Below, piece after piece: positions 7,519 through 17,968 of a DNA stretch of 34,985 nucleotides. The notes beneath the pieces were generated by a model that saw nothing but the letters and a program-made list of their open reading frames with translations, did not search any database and had not been told where the DNA came from. This DNA is from Gp6-AA40 sp050742535. Lineage in GTDB: Bacteria; Acidobacteriota; Vicinamibacteria; Vicinamibacterales; UBA2999. Within the stretch, counting starts at the first letter, position 1. Each line of letters opens with the position of its first letter. The stretch covers positions 1-34,985 of the forward strand of contig JBOGIQ010000017.1 of the NCBI GenBank assembly GCA_050742535.1, in the 5' to 3' direction. The position numbers and the translations under genes were made by a program.

Positions 7519-8342
7519 ATCTCATCCCGCTCATCCTCTACGCCGCCGCCGGGATCGCCTACGCGATCCATTTCGCGCGGCGCGACGCGAGCGTCGGTCG
7601 AACCGCCACCACGCTGCTCCTGCTTGGCGTCCTGTCCCACACCTTCGTCATCGGCATGCAGACGATGGAGGTCCGCCATGTGCCGTTTGCGAATCCGTCG
7701 CGCGCGGTGTCGACGTTCGTGTGGCTGCTGACGCTGTCGTATCTGTATCTGGAGCTCACCACCGACGAGCGCGCGATGGGCGTCTTCATCCTGCCGATCA
7801 TCGTCGGATTGCAGGTGATCCCGGTGCTGTCTCCCGGTATCGAGAACCGCGATCCGGTGCTCGACAGCCCGTGGTTCTGGGTGCACGTCTCGTCCCTGCT
7901 GTTCGCCTATGCCAGCTTCGGACTGGCCGGCGTGCTCGGCCTGACCTACATGCTGCAGTTCAAGGAGATCAAGAAGAAGCACCTCGGATACTTCTACACC
8001 CGCCTGCCGTCGCTGCAGATCCTCGATCGCATGAACTCACGGGCAACCGTCACGGGATGGGCGTTCCTCACGCTCGGTCTCATCGTCGGCGTCGTCTGGA
8101 CCTTCGAGGCGAAGAAGCTGGCGCCCGCCAACAGCAACCTGCAGGACATCGGCCTGTACGACCCGAAGGTGCTGTTTGCCGTACTCGCATGGGCGTTGTA
8201 TTCGTTCGCCGTGCTGGCGCGCAGCGCGATGGGCTGGACGGGACGGCGCGCGGCGTGGCTCTCGGCCGTCGGATTCGTGGTCGTGCAGCTGAACCTGGTG
8301 TTCGTCAGTTATTTCGTGGAAAGCAGCCACACCTTTCAGTGA
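7515..8342 (+). CDS. CcsA/HemX-type cytochrome c assembly membrane protein
   Basis: 275 residues with about eight membrane helices. It belongs to the CcsA/CcmC/HemX superfamily: the tryptophan-rich heme-handling motif of CcsA is reduced to 'VVWTFEAKK...YDPKVLFAVLAW' (about 194-225), keeping the conserved DPK. Histidines in 'LSHTFVIGM' (H38) and 'FWVHVSSLL' (H119) are candidate heme ligands. A position directly before hemA matches hemX of Bacillus and ccsA-like genes of other hem operons, where the protein is thought to modulate glutamyl-tRNA reductase or to handle heme. The start is TTG at 7515, within TTGA overlapping the previous stop; 10 nt separate it from hemA. HemX is the better guess than a full cytochrome c synthase subunit because no ResB/CcsB partner is nearby. 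Confidence 0.8.
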   Translation: MNLIPLILYAAAGIAYAIHFARRDASVGRTATTLLLLGVLSHTFVIGMQTMEVRHVPFANPSRAVSTFVWLLTLSYLYLELTTDERAMGVFILPIIVGLQVIPVLSPGIENRDPVLDSPWFWVHVSSLLFAYASFGLAGVLGLTYMLQFKEIKKKHLGYFYTRLPSLQILDRMNSRATVTGWAFLTLGLIVGVVWTFEAKKLAPANSNLQDIGLYDPKVLFAVLAWALYSFAVLARSAMGWTGRRAAWLSAVGFVVVQLNLVFVSYFVESSHTFQ

Positions 8343-8352
8343 TTCGACGACG

Positions 8353-9684
8353 ATGCATCTGTTTCTGCTCGGCGTGAGTCACAAGACGGCGCCGGTCGAC
8401 CTTCGCGAGAAGCTGGATTTCTCGAGCCGCGATGTCGGCGCGGCGGTCGTGGCGCTCGCCGCCAGATCGTCGGCAGCGGAATCGGTGGTGTTGTCCACGT
8501 GCAACCGATCGGAGATCTACGTCGCCAGTGCCGCTCCGGAGACCGCCCGCGACGAGATCATCCGGTTCCTCAGCGAATATCATCAGCTGCCGGCCGACAG
8601 CTTTACGCCGCATCTGTTTTCCTTTTCCGAATCCGACGTCGCCCAGCATCTGTTTCGCGTGGCGGCCGGGCTCGATTCCCTGGTCGTCGGCGAGCCGCAG
8701 ATCCTCGGACAGGTGAAGGACGCGTTCCAGGCGGCGGCGGAGAAGCGCTGTACCGGTCCCGTTCTGAGAAAGCTGTTCGACTGGTCGTTCAACGTCGGCA
8801 AACGCGTGCGCAGCGAGACGGCACTGGGCGAAGGAGCGGTGTCGATCAGCTTCGCCGCCGTGCAGCTGGCGCGGAAGATCTTCGGCCGCCTGCAGGAACG
8901 GCGCGTCCTCGTCGTCGGTGCCGGGGAAATCAGCACGCTGACCGCCCAGCATCTGCGCCGGCACGGCGCCACCGAAGTGGCGATTACGAGCAGGACCGCC
9001 GCGCACGCCCAGGCCCTGGCCACCGAAGTCGGTGGCCACTGGGTTCCGTGGGACGGCCTCGCCAACGCGCTTGCCCACGCCGACATCATCGTCACCGCCA
9101 CCGGCTCGCAGCGGCCGATCATCACGCGGGCACATGTCGAAACGGCGCTGCGGGGCCACCGGCGCGATCCGCTCTTCATTTTCGATGTCGCCGTTCCGCG
9201 CGATGTCGAGGTATCCGTCGGCGAGATCGAGCAGGTGTTCCTGTATAACGTCGATGACCTGCAGACGATCGTCCAGGAGAACCTCTCCAAACGCACGTCG
9301 GAAATAGAGCGGGCCGAAGCGATCGTCAAGGAGGAACTCGGCAGGTTCGCCGCCTGGCAGCGTTCCCGCGGCGCCATTCAGACGGTCGTCGCCTTGCGCG
9401 ATCGCTTCGAGGCGGTGCGCCGTTCCGAGCTGCAGCGGCTGGAATCGAGACTGGGCGGGTTGCCGCCCGAAACGCGTGCCGTCTTCGATCAGCTCACACG
9501 GTTGATCGTCGAAAAGCTGCTGCTCGATCCCACGGAGCAGCTCAAGGCGCTTCCAGACGAAGAGACCCAGGCCGCCTACACCGAAGCGGTCAATCGGCTG
9601 TTCCGCCTCCGCGACGAAAACGGATCGACCGCGTCCCCGGATTCGGCGGACGACGAGACGCCGTCCCGCCGGCGGCCGCGCTGA
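8353..9684 (+). CDS. hemA: Glutamyl-tRNA reductase
   Basis: 443 residues. Reduces glutamyl-tRNA(Glu) to glutamate-1-semialdehyde with NADPH, the first committed step of the C5 tetrapyrrole route. The catalytic domain carries 'STCNRSEIY' with the nucleophile C50, then the substrate block 'AGLDSLVVGEPQILGQVKDA' (about 109-128). The NADP-binding Rossmann domain has 'VLVVGAGEI' at about 189-197, followed by the C-terminal dimerisation helices. The last 20 residues are a charged tail (DSADDETPSRRRPR), slightly longer than usual. The next gene, hemC, starts 3 nt after the stop. Confidence 0.97.
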   Translation: MHLFLLGVSHKTAPVDLREKLDFSSRDVGAAVVALAARSSAAESVVLSTCNRSEIYVASAAPETARDEIIRFLSEYHQLPADSFTPHLFSFSESDVAQHLFRVAAGLDSLVVGEPQILGQVKDAFQAAAEKRCTGPVLRKLFDWSFNVGKRVRSETALGEGAVSISFAAVQLARKIFGRLQERRVLVVGAGEISTLTAQHLRRHGATEVAITSRTAAHAQALATEVGGHWVPWDGLANALAHADIIVTATGSQRPIITRAHVETALRGHRRDPLFIFDVAVPRDVEVSVGEIEQVFLYNVDDLQTIVQENLSKRTSEIERAEAIVKEELGRFAAWQRSRGAIQTVVALRDRFEAVRRSELQRLESRLGGLPPETRAVFDQLTRLIVEKLLLDPTEQLKALPDEETQAAYTEAVNRLFRLRDENGSTASPDSADDETPSRRRPR

Positions 9685-9687
9685 CCC

Positions 9688-10659
9688 ATGGACCGGCTCA
9701 GAATCGGCACCAGAGGCAGCGAGCTCGCGCTGTTCCAGGCCAACGCCGTAGCGGAACTGCTCGCGCGCCGGGCGGGCGTTACCTGCGACATCGTGGTCAT
9801 CAAGACGTCGGGTGACAGACTGGCGGAGGCGAGCCTCGCGCAGATCGGCGGCAAGCGGCTCTTCGTGAAGGAGATCGAGGACGCGCTCGCCGCTGGCGAG
9901 GTCGACCTTGCCGTCCATAGCAGTAAGGACATGCCGGCCGTGCTGCCGGGAGGTCTGCAGATCGGCGCGGTGCTGGCGCGCGAAGATCCGCACGATGCGA
10001 TCGTGCTCCCGTCTCCAGCCGGCGAGCCGCTCTCGATCCATGAAGTCGTCAGCGAACTCGGCCATGCACCTCGCATCGGGACGAGCAGCGTCCGCCGGGT
10101 TGCGCAGCTCATCCGCCTGTTCCCAGGCGCAACCTTTCTTCCGGTGCGCGGCAATCTGGGCACACGTCTGAGGAAACTCGACGGGGGCGAATACGACGCG
10201 CTCGTGCTGGCCGCGGCAGGCCTGCGGCGGTTGGGGCGCGCCGACAGGATCACCGCCACGATTCCAGCGGACGCATGCGTGCCGGCACCGGGACAAGGCA
10301 TTATCGCGGTCGAAATTCGCGACACCGACGAGCGCGCCGGACTCCTGCTCGCCGTCATCGACGACGCGGAGGCGGCGGCGGCGCTGCGATCCGAGCGTGC
10401 GGTTGTCACGCGCCTCGGCGGCGGCTGTCAGATGCCGATCGGCGCCCTGGCCGACGTCGCAGATGTCGGACTCAGCGTACGGGGTGTGGTCATATCACCT
10501 GATGGTCAACGGCTCGTGCGCGCATCGGCCTCCGGATCACGTGACGATGCCGAAGCGCTCGGCCGGTCGGTGGCGGATCAACTCCTGCGGGGGGGCGCTG
10601 GAGATATCCTCGCAGACGTGCAGCGTGCGCATGCAGCCGTCGAGGGCATCCAGCCGTGA
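9688..10659 (+). CDS. hemC: Porphobilinogen deaminase (hydroxymethylbilane synthase)
   Basis: 323 residues. Polymerises four porphobilinogens into hydroxymethylbilane. Key features: 'RIGTRGSELALFQA' at the N-terminus, the 'AVHSSKDMP' loop with the catalytic aspartate D81, 'RIGTSSVRR' (129-137) for substrate carboxylates, 'VRGNLGTRL' (153-161), and C247 in 'LGGGCQMPIGA', which carries the dipyrromethane cofactor. Length is near the family norm (about 310). It lies 3 nt after hemA, and its stop overlaps the GTG start of the cobA-hemD fusion (GTGA). Confidence 0.97.
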   Translation: MDRLRIGTRGSELALFQANAVAELLARRAGVTCDIVVIKTSGDRLAEASLAQIGGKRLFVKEIEDALAAGEVDLAVHSSKDMPAVLPGGLQIGAVLAREDPHDAIVLPSPAGEPLSIHEVVSELGHAPRIGTSSVRRVAQLIRLFPGATFLPVRGNLGTRLRKLDGGEYDALVLAAAGLRRLGRADRITATIPADACVPAPGQGIIAVEIRDTDERAGLLLAVIDDAEAAAALRSERAVVTRLGGGCQMPIGALADVADVGLSVRGVVISPDGQRLVRASASGSRDDAEALGRSVADQLLRGGAGDILADVQRAHAAVEGIQP

Positions 10660-12203
10660 CCCTGATCTACTTGATCGGCGCCGGACCGGGCGACCCCGGA
10701 CTGATCACGGCCCGCGGCCTCGAGCTCCTCCGTCAGGCCGACGTCGTCATCCACGATCACCTCGTGTCGTCGGCGCTCCTGAGCGAGGCCCGGCGGAGCG
10801 CCGAGCTGATCGATGTCGGCACTGCCGCGCCGCAGCCGATGGCACAGGAGGCGATCAGCATTCTTCTCGCCGAGAAGGCACGCGAGGGCAAAGTCGTCGC
10901 ACGGCTGAAGTGGGGCGACCCGTTCGTGTTCGACCGCGGCGGCGAAGAAGCGCTGTTTCTCCACGAGCAGCGGATTCCGTTCGAGGTCGTTCCCGGCGTT
11001 CCGGCGGGTACCGCGGTGCCCGCGTACGCGGGCGTTCCGGTGACGTATCCGGGCGGCGGCGACACGATCACGCTCGTTCGCGGCTACGAGGGAGAGAGCC
11101 GAACGGCGCCGGACATCGACTGGGCAAGCCTCGCGCGGCTGGAAGGCACGATCGTCTGCTACGCCGGCTCGCATCAACTCCTGGACATCACGGTCGCGCT
11201 CCTCGCTCACGGCTGGGCGCCGGACGAACCGACGGTGGTCGTCTACAACGGGACACTGCCGACCCAGGAAACGATCGCCATGACGATCGGAGAATTACAG
11301 CAGCATCTCGGCACGCATCCGCCGCGGCGCGACGCGGCGATTCTCGTCATCGGCCGCGTGGTCGGATTCCGCGATCATCTGCGGTGGTTTGACGCCCGTC
11401 CACTGTTCGGGCGTCGCGTGCTGGTCACACGGCCGCGCGAGCAGGCGCGGGATCTGGTCGATCGGCTGCAGGCGCTCGGCGCCGATACCGTCGAAGCGCC
11501 GATGATCCGGATTACGCCACCGGACGATCCGACGCCGCTGCTCGACGCCGCAACGGATCCGTCCGCGTTCGACTGGATCGTCTTCACCAGCGCCAACTCC
11601 GTCGAAGGATTCATGACGGCACTGCTCTCGCACCACCGCGACGTCCGCGCGCTGAAGGGGCCCCGGCTGTGCACCGTCGGACCCGGCACGGCTGAACGTC
11701 TGCGGCGCTATAGCGTGGTAGCCGACGTCGTGCCGGACGAGTACCGCGCCGAGGCGGTCCTGCGCACGCTCGCGGCGCAGGGCCCGCTGGAAGGCGCTCG
11801 CGTCCTGCTGCCGCGCTCGGACATCGGTCGAGAAGTGATCGCCGAGCAGCTGCGAAATGCCGGCGCGTCGGTCACCGACGTGATCGCCTATCGCACCGTA
11901 CTCGACGAGCTGCAGCGCGAAGGCGATCCCGACGTGTACAAGCTGTTGCTGGAGGGCCGAATCGACGTGGTGACCTTCACCAGCGCCTCGGCCGTTCGTA
12001 ACTTCGTGCGCGTTTACGGAGCGGATCAGGTCGCGGATCTGCTCAAGAGCACGACGGTGGCCGTCATCGGCCCGGTGACAGGCCAGGCGGCCCGCCAGGC
12101 AGGGATCACGGTCTCCGTCGAGCCCGCCTCCTACACGATCGGCGGTCTGGTGGACACCATCGCTGCCCATTTTGCCGAGGGAGCGGTCGGCAAGACCCGC
12201 TGA
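10656..12203 (+). CDS. cobA-hemD: Fused uroporphyrinogen-III C-methyltransferase / uroporphyrinogen-III synthase
   Basis: 515 residues in two domains. Residues 1-245 form a SUMT/CobA-type SAM methyltransferase (converts uro'gen III to precorrin-2 for siroheme and cobalamin), with 'YLIGAGPGDPGLIT' at 5-18 and 'VVPGVPAG' at 111-118. Residues about 252-510 form uroporphyrinogen-III synthase (cyclises hydroxymethylbilane), with 'RVLVTRPREQA', 'DWIVFTSANSVEGF' and 'VVTFTSASAVRNFV'. The fusion is known in several phyla. Odd points: the usual SUMT block RLKGGDPFVFGRG reads RLKWGDPFVFDRG (83-95), and the downstream TS..AAYAGIPLTHR region reads AGTAVPAYAGVPVTYPGG. The methyltransferase half may therefore have altered substrate handling or be inactive. 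The GTG start overlaps the hemC stop. Confidence 0.93.
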   Translation: MTLIYLIGAGPGDPGLITARGLELLRQADVVIHDHLVSSALLSEARRSAELIDVGTAAPQPMAQEAISILLAEKAREGKVVARLKWGDPFVFDRGGEEALFLHEQRIPFEVVPGVPAGTAVPAYAGVPVTYPGGGDTITLVRGYEGESRTAPDIDWASLARLEGTIVCYAGSHQLLDITVALLAHGWAPDEPTVVVYNGTLPTQETIAMTIGELQQHLGTHPPRRDAAILVIGRVVGFRDHLRWFDARPLFGRRVLVTRPREQARDLVDRLQALGADTVEAPMIRITPPDDPTPLLDAATDPSAFDWIVFTSANSVEGFMTALLSHHRDVRALKGPRLCTVGPGTAERLRRYSVVADVVPDEYRAEAVLRTLAAQGPLEGARVLLPRSDIGREVIAEQLRNAGASVTDVIAYRTVLDELQREGDPDVYKLLLEGRIDVVTFTSASAVRNFVRVYGADQVADLLKSTTVAVIGPVTGQAARQAGITVSVEPASYTIGGLVDTIAAHFAEGAVGKTR

Positions 12204-12212
12204 GGAATCTTC

Positions 12213-13219
12213 ATGGCAAGATCGACCGACATGCGCGTTTCCACCACCTACAAGCTCTCTCTGACGCACCGACCGCGGCGGCTTCGGCGCACCGAAGCGA
12301 TCCGGCGGCTCGTGCGCGAGACGCGACTGACGCCGGACTGCTTTATTTACCCGTTGTTCGTCTGCGACGGCAAAGGGGTGCGCCGGGAAGTGAGCTCCAT
12401 GCCTGGCGTTTTTCAGCTCTCGACGGACGAAGCGGTGAAGGAAGCCGAGGCGGCACGGGCCGACGGTGTGCCGGGCGTCATTCTGTTCGGGCTGCCGTCA
12501 AGCAAGGACGAAGTCGGCTCACTCGCCGCCGACCCGGAAGCGCCCGTGCAGGAAACGGTGCGGGCCCTGAAGCGCGCGCTGCCCGATCTGGTCGTGATGA
12601 CCGATGTGTGTCTCTGCGAGTACACCTCCCACGGCCACTGCGGCATCGTCGACGGTGACGAGATTCTGAACGACGCCACAGTCGCACACCTTGCGCAGGC
12701 GGCCTTGTCTCATGCCGCGGCCGGAGCCGATTTCGTCGCGCCATCCGACATGATGGACGGACGGGTTGCGGCAATCCGGCGGACACTCGATGAGTCCGGG
12801 TTCGAAGGTGTCGGGATCATGTCGTATGCGGCCAAGTACTGCTCGGGCTTCTACGGACCGTTCCGCGAGGCCGCAGATTCGACCCCGCAGTTCGGCGACC
12901 GCCGCACGCATCAGATGGATCCATCCAACGTCGAAGAGGCTCTGCGGGAAGTCGAAACCGACATCGCGGAAGGCGCCGACATCGTCATGGTCAAGCCCGC
13001 GCTGCCATATCTCGACGTACTCACGAAGGTGAAAGAGCGCTTCGGCCGGCCGACGGCTGCGTACCACGTCAGCGGCGAATACGCGATGATCAAGGCGGCG
13101 GCGGCACGAGGGTGGATCGACGAGCCGCGCGTCATGATGGAGACGCTGACGGCAATCCGGCGCGCCGGGGCGGACATCATCATCACGTACTACGCGAGAG
13201 ACGCCGCGCGCACGCTGGG

Positions 13220-13223
<4 letters not shown>
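12213..13223 (+). CDS. hemB: Delta-aminolevulinic acid dehydratase (porphobilinogen synthase)
   Basis: 336 residues. Condenses two 5-aminolevulinates to porphobilinogen. The zinc-binding cysteine cluster is complete (C133, C135, C143 in 'TDVCLCEYTSHGHCG'), so this is a zinc-dependent type rather than the Mg2+-only form. The two Schiff-base lysines are K208 ('SYAAKYCSGFYGPF') and K261 ('VMVKPALPYLD'). A GAGGAA ribosome-binding site at 12202-12207, 5 nt before the ATG at 12213, supports this start; an alternative in-frame ATG lies at 12231. The stop overlaps the ATG of hemL (ATGA). Confidence 0.97.
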
Positions 13224-14499
<1,276 letters not shown>

Positions 14500-14515
<16 letters not shown>

Positions 14516-15405
14516 ATCTGCAGCGGCGCGTCGACGCGGACGCGCAGCACGGTCCCCTGGGGCAGCTCGACTTCCTTGCCCTCGGTCGCAGCGATCGTTC
14601 CGCCGCCGCCGATGAGCACGCCCAGCACCGCGCCCTTCACGCCGCCGAGCACGGCACCGATGATGCCGCCCACCGCGGCTCCAGCGCCCGCGCGCGTGGC
14701 CTCGCCGCGGATGCCTTCGCCCTCAATCGCCTGCGTCACCGTTCCACGCATCGGATAGGAACGGCCGTTCACCGTGACCTGATCGAAGCTCACCGTCATG
14801 CGCGCCGTGCGGTTCGTCCGCGTCGCCGGCTCCACGGCCGTGACGACGCCGCGCATCACCGACCCGGCGGGAATGAGCACGCGGCCGTTCACGTTCAGGT
14901 CGACGAGGGTGGTGGCTTCGAACCGATCTTCGACCTGCGCGGTGCCGGAGTTCAGGCTGTTCTGCAGCCGCACGTCCAGCTCGGTGCCTGCAGGCACTTC
15001 GGTGGCCGACGCCGTGGTTTGCGTGCGCGCCGGCGCGGGTGGAGGCGTGGTGGCACGCGGCGCGGCGGGCGGTGCGGCGCTGATACGGTCGCCGCGAGCG
15101 CTGCTGCGGACGTCTTCGATCCGATCGCGGAGGTCGGCGTACTCCGAGCGAGTCACCGACCGTTCTTTACGCAGCTTCACTTTGAGGTAAATCACTTCGT
15201 CGCGCAGATCATCGAGCTCGTCGCGCAGTTCGTTCGCGCGCGCCGAATCCCGGTTGCTCATCTGGTTGATGTCGCGCTCCGCCTGAAACACGTTGTCCTG
15301 GAGCCGCTGAATATCTGCCTGGGTCACGCTCGATTGAGCGAGGGCTGGCGCGGCGAGACTTACCGCCACGAGTGCAGCCAGCGCAGCCCGGATCATGAAC
15401 GTCAT
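14500..15405 (-). CDS. Secreted coiled-coil protein with glycine-zipper segment, unknown function
   Basis: 301 residues. Signal peptide at about 1-23 (ends APALAQS). Residues 28-100 are a charged helical, probably coiled-coil, stretch (DIQRLQDNVFQAERDINQM...). A Pro/Ala/Thr linker follows (about 108-132). Residues 138-225 form a beta-rich domain ('VPAGTELDVRLQNSLNSG...VLIPAGSVMRGVV'), then a glycine zipper (about 237-270, 'GAGAAVGGIIGAVLGGVKGAVLG'), as found in outer-membrane-associated small proteins. I do not recognise a named family. The start is supported by a perfect AAGGAGG at 15416-15410, 4 nt before the ATG. Convergent with hemL. Confidence 0.75.
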
Positions 15406-15441
15406 CCTGCCTCCTTCTGATCGATCGTGCTAGTGCAAAGA

Positions 15442-15468
15442 CCAGGCCGACGCGCGCCGGCGGCCTGG
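15442..15468 (-). terminator. Hairpin terminator after rseP
   Basis: On the minus strand: CCAGGCCG (15468-15461), an 11-nt GC-rich loop, then its exact complement CGGCCTGG (15449-15442), followed by TCTTTG. The perfect 8-bp GC stem with a short T-rich tail, 14 nt downstream of the rseP stop, is a plausible intrinsic terminator for the pyrE-truA-uppS-cdsA-dxr-rseP operon. The tail is weak. Confidence 0.5.
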
Positions 15469-15482
15469 CATGGATATCGGCA

Positions 15483-16802
15483 CTAATTCCGCCAGGGCAT
15501 CAGGCCCTCGATCCAACTTATGCGCGTGAGATCGTTATAGATGACAGTCACCATCAGCATCATCAACACGACGAACCCGGCCAGCAGCATCTTCTCCTTG
15601 ACGCGCATGCTGAAGTCGCGGCGCGCGATGCCTTCGAGCATCAGGATCAGGATGTGGCCGCCGTCGAGCACCGGAATCGGCATCAGGTTCAGGATGCCGA
15701 GGTTGATGCTCAACATCGCCATCAGCGAGAACAGCGCCACCCAGCCCTCGGACGCGGATTCGCCCGACAGCTGGGCGATGCCCACCGGCCCCTGCAGCTG
15801 ACGGACGGAGGTCTCGCCGGTAAAGAGACCCGCCAGGGTCCTGAAGATCAGACCGCTCGACTCGATGTTCTCCTCGACGCTCAGCTTCACCGCTTCGAGC
15901 GGACCGGGCTTGAACGACTTCACCCGGTCGGTGAGGTACATGTCCATCATTCCGCGCGACCCGCGCTTCGCCGGCGTCGCGTGGAGAGTCAGCGTCTCGT
16001 TGCCCCGTTTGACGATGATCTCGATGTTCCGATCGGCGTTCTCGGAGATCGCGGTGATCAACTGCGACCGGAACACCATCGCTTCGCCGTTGAACGAGAG
16101 AATCTCGTCTTTGGCCTTCAAGCCGGCTCTTTCAGCCGGCCCACCGGCGATGACTGAATCGACGATCGGGTGCGTGTCCGGCATCACGCCGAGCGTGCCG
16201 ACCTCGAAGCGGCCCTCGGCCTCCGGCCGCACCGATAGGGTGATTCTCTGGCCGCCGCGGGCGATCGCCAGCTCGACGTCGCGGTTCGCCTTCGTCGCCA
16301 CCTGCAGCAGCAGCTGTTCCCATGTCTCGACGGTGTCGTCGTTGACGGAGAGGATGCGGTCGCCAACCATCAGCCCGGCCCGCTCCGCGGGCGATTGCTT
16401 CACCACCACGCCGACAACGGGGGCTTCGTCGCGGTAGGCGGCCACGTGCGCGCCCTGCGACAGCACGATCGCGAGCACGACGACCGCCAGCACGATGTTC
16501 ATCAGCGGCCCCATGATCAGGATCTGGAACCGCTGCCACTTCGTCTTCGACAGGAACTCGTCCGGCTGCCCCGACCGCGGATCGTCGGGGTTCTCGCCGG
16601 CCATCTTCACGTAGCCGCCGAGCGGAACCGCGCTGACGCAGTACTCGGTGTCGCCGCGCGTGAATTTCAGGATCTTGGGGCCGAATCCAAGCGAAAAGGT
16701 CAGTACCCGCACGCCGACGCGGCGGGCCGCAAGAAAGTGCCCCAGCTCGTGCACGAAAACGAGGACACCCAGGACAAAGAGAAATGCGAGAAGAGTGGTC
16801 AC
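15483..16802 (-). CDS. rseP: RIP zinc metalloprotease RseP (site-2 protease, M50)
   Basis: 439 residues. An intramembrane protease that cleaves anti-sigma factors and remnant signal peptides. The zinc motif HELGH is H18-H22 in the first membrane helix; the second motif 'NLMPIPVLDGGH' with the ligand Asp lies in a C-terminal helix (around residue 375). Between them are two PDZ-like domains ('GVVVKQSPAERAGLMVGDRI' and 'VIAGGPAERAGLKAKDEI'). The start is GTG at 16802, overlapping the dxr stop by one base (TAGTG). The uppS-cdsA-dxr-rseP order is shared with many bacteria, including E. coli. Confidence 0.95.
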   Translation of the reverse strand: MTTLLAFLFVLGVLVFVHELGHFLAARRVGVRVLTFSLGFGPKILKFTRGDTEYCVSAVPLGGYVKMAGENPDDPRSGQPDEFLSKTKWQRFQILIMGPLMNIVLAVVVLAIVLSQGAHVAAYRDEAPVVGVVVKQSPAERAGLMVGDRILSVNDDTVETWEQLLLQVATKANRDVELAIARGGQRITLSVRPEAEGRFEVGTLGVMPDTHPIVDSVIAGGPAERAGLKAKDEILSFNGEAMVFRSQLITAISENADRNIEIIVKRGNETLTLHATPAKRGSRGMMDMYLTDRVKSFKPGPLEAVKLSVEENIESSGLIFRTLAGLFTGETSVRQLQGPVGIAQLSGESASEGWVALFSLMAMLSINLGILNLMPIPVLDGGHILILMLEGIARRDFSMRVKEKMLLAGFVVLMMLMVTVIYNDLTRISWIEGLMPWRN

Positions 16803-17968
16803 TACACTGTCAATTCTAGCGCCCGCGCCGCGTCGAGTGCCTGCTCGCGCGCCCAGCGATCGACACGGCGCACGGTTTCAATCGTGGAGACGGGCTCGAC
16901 CTGGTGCGCGTCCATCGTCTTCTGTATGACGCGTGGAATGGCAGTAAAGCCGAGCTTGCCGTCGAGAAACGTCTCGACCGCGACCTCATTGGCGGCGTTG
17001 AGCACCACCGGTACCGTCCCGCCGGTCCGGAGCGCGCGATACGCCAGCGCCAGGCATGGAAACCGGTCGTGTGCAGGTTCATGAAACTCGAGCCGGCCCG
17101 CGCGCGCCAGATCGAGCGCCGGCAGCTCCGTTTCCCACCTGTCCGGGTATGAGCAGGCGTATTGAATCGGCAGACGCATGTCGGTGACGCCGAGCTGCGC
17201 GATGACCGATCCATCCGTCAGCTCCACCATCGAGTGAACGATCGACTGCGGGTGGATCAGGACGTCGATCCGGTCTGCGTCGACGTCGAACAACCAGTGC
17301 GCCTCGATGACCTCGAGCCCTTTGTTCATCAGCGTCGCCGAGTCGATCGTTATCTTCCGCCCCATCTGCCACGTCGGATGTTGCAGCGCTGCCTCCGGCC
17401 GCACCCGCTCCAGATCCCCTGGCGTCAGCTCGCGGAACGGACCTCCCGACGCCGTCAGCACCAGGCGGCGGACCTCACTCGGATGTCGCCCGTGCAGGCA
17501 CTGATGAATGGCGTTGTGCTCGCTGTCGACCGGCAGAATCGCGACGCCGCGACGTCGCGCCGCCCCGGTGACGAGCGAGCCCGCCATGACCAGGACTTCC
17601 TTGTTCGCCAGCGCGATGGTTTTTCCAGCCTCGATGGCCGCAAGCACCGCTTCGAGCCCGGCCGTGCCGGCGGAGGCGCAGATCACGACGTCCACGTCAG
17701 GATGCGTCGCCACTTCCACGAGCGCGTGCGGACCCGAGGCAACAGCCGTTGTCGAGGACCCGAGCGCCGCCTTGAGCCGGTCGAGCCCGGCAGCGCTGGC
17801 AATCGCCGCGAGATCGGGACGATATCGCTCGATCTGCGCCGCGAGCAGCGACGCGTTATCGCCCGCGGCCAGCGCCGCAACGCGCAGTCGCGTCGGATGG
17901 GCATCCACGACCGCCAGCGCACTGCGGCCGATTGACCCGGTCGAGCCGAGGATGGCAATCCGCTTCAC
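16802..17968 (-). CDS. dxr: 1-deoxy-D-xylulose-5-phosphate reductoisomerase
   Basis: 388 residues. Makes 2-C-methyl-D-erythritol 4-phosphate in the MEP isoprenoid pathway, using NADPH and a divalent metal. NADPH-binding 'ILGSTGSIGRSAL' (6-18); 'ALANKEVLVMAG'; metal and substrate loops 'PVDSEHNAIHQCL', 'TASGGPFRE' and 'DSATLMNKGLEVIEAHWLF'. Length is typical. The GTG start at 17968 overlaps the cdsA stop (GTGA). It supplies isoprenoid precursors for the undecaprenyl product of uppS in the same operon. Confidence 0.96.
   Translation of the reverse strand: MKRIAILGSTGSIGRSALAVVDAHPTRLRVAALAAGDNASLLAAQIERYRPDLAAIASAAGLDRLKAALGSSTTAVASGPHALVEVATHPDVDVVICASAGTAGLEAVLAAIEAGKTIALANKEVLVMAGSLVTGAARRRGVAILPVDSEHNAIHQCLHGRHPSEVRRLVLTASGGPFRELTPGDLERVRPEAALQHPTWQMGRKITIDSATLMNKGLEVIEAHWLFDVDADRIDVLIHPQSIVHSMVELTDGSVIAQLGVTDMRLPIQYACSYPDRWETELPALDLARAGRLEFHEPAHDRFPCLALAYRALRTGGTVPVVLNAANEVAVETFLDGKLGFTAIPRVIQKTMDAHQVEPVSTIETVRRVDRWAREQALDAARALELTV

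Noticed and set aside
8305..10296. 663-codon minus-strand open frame
   Set aside because: It lies antisense to hemA and hemC, which have every family motif; its translation is Arg/Gly/Asp-rich, typical of antisense frames in GC-rich DNA.
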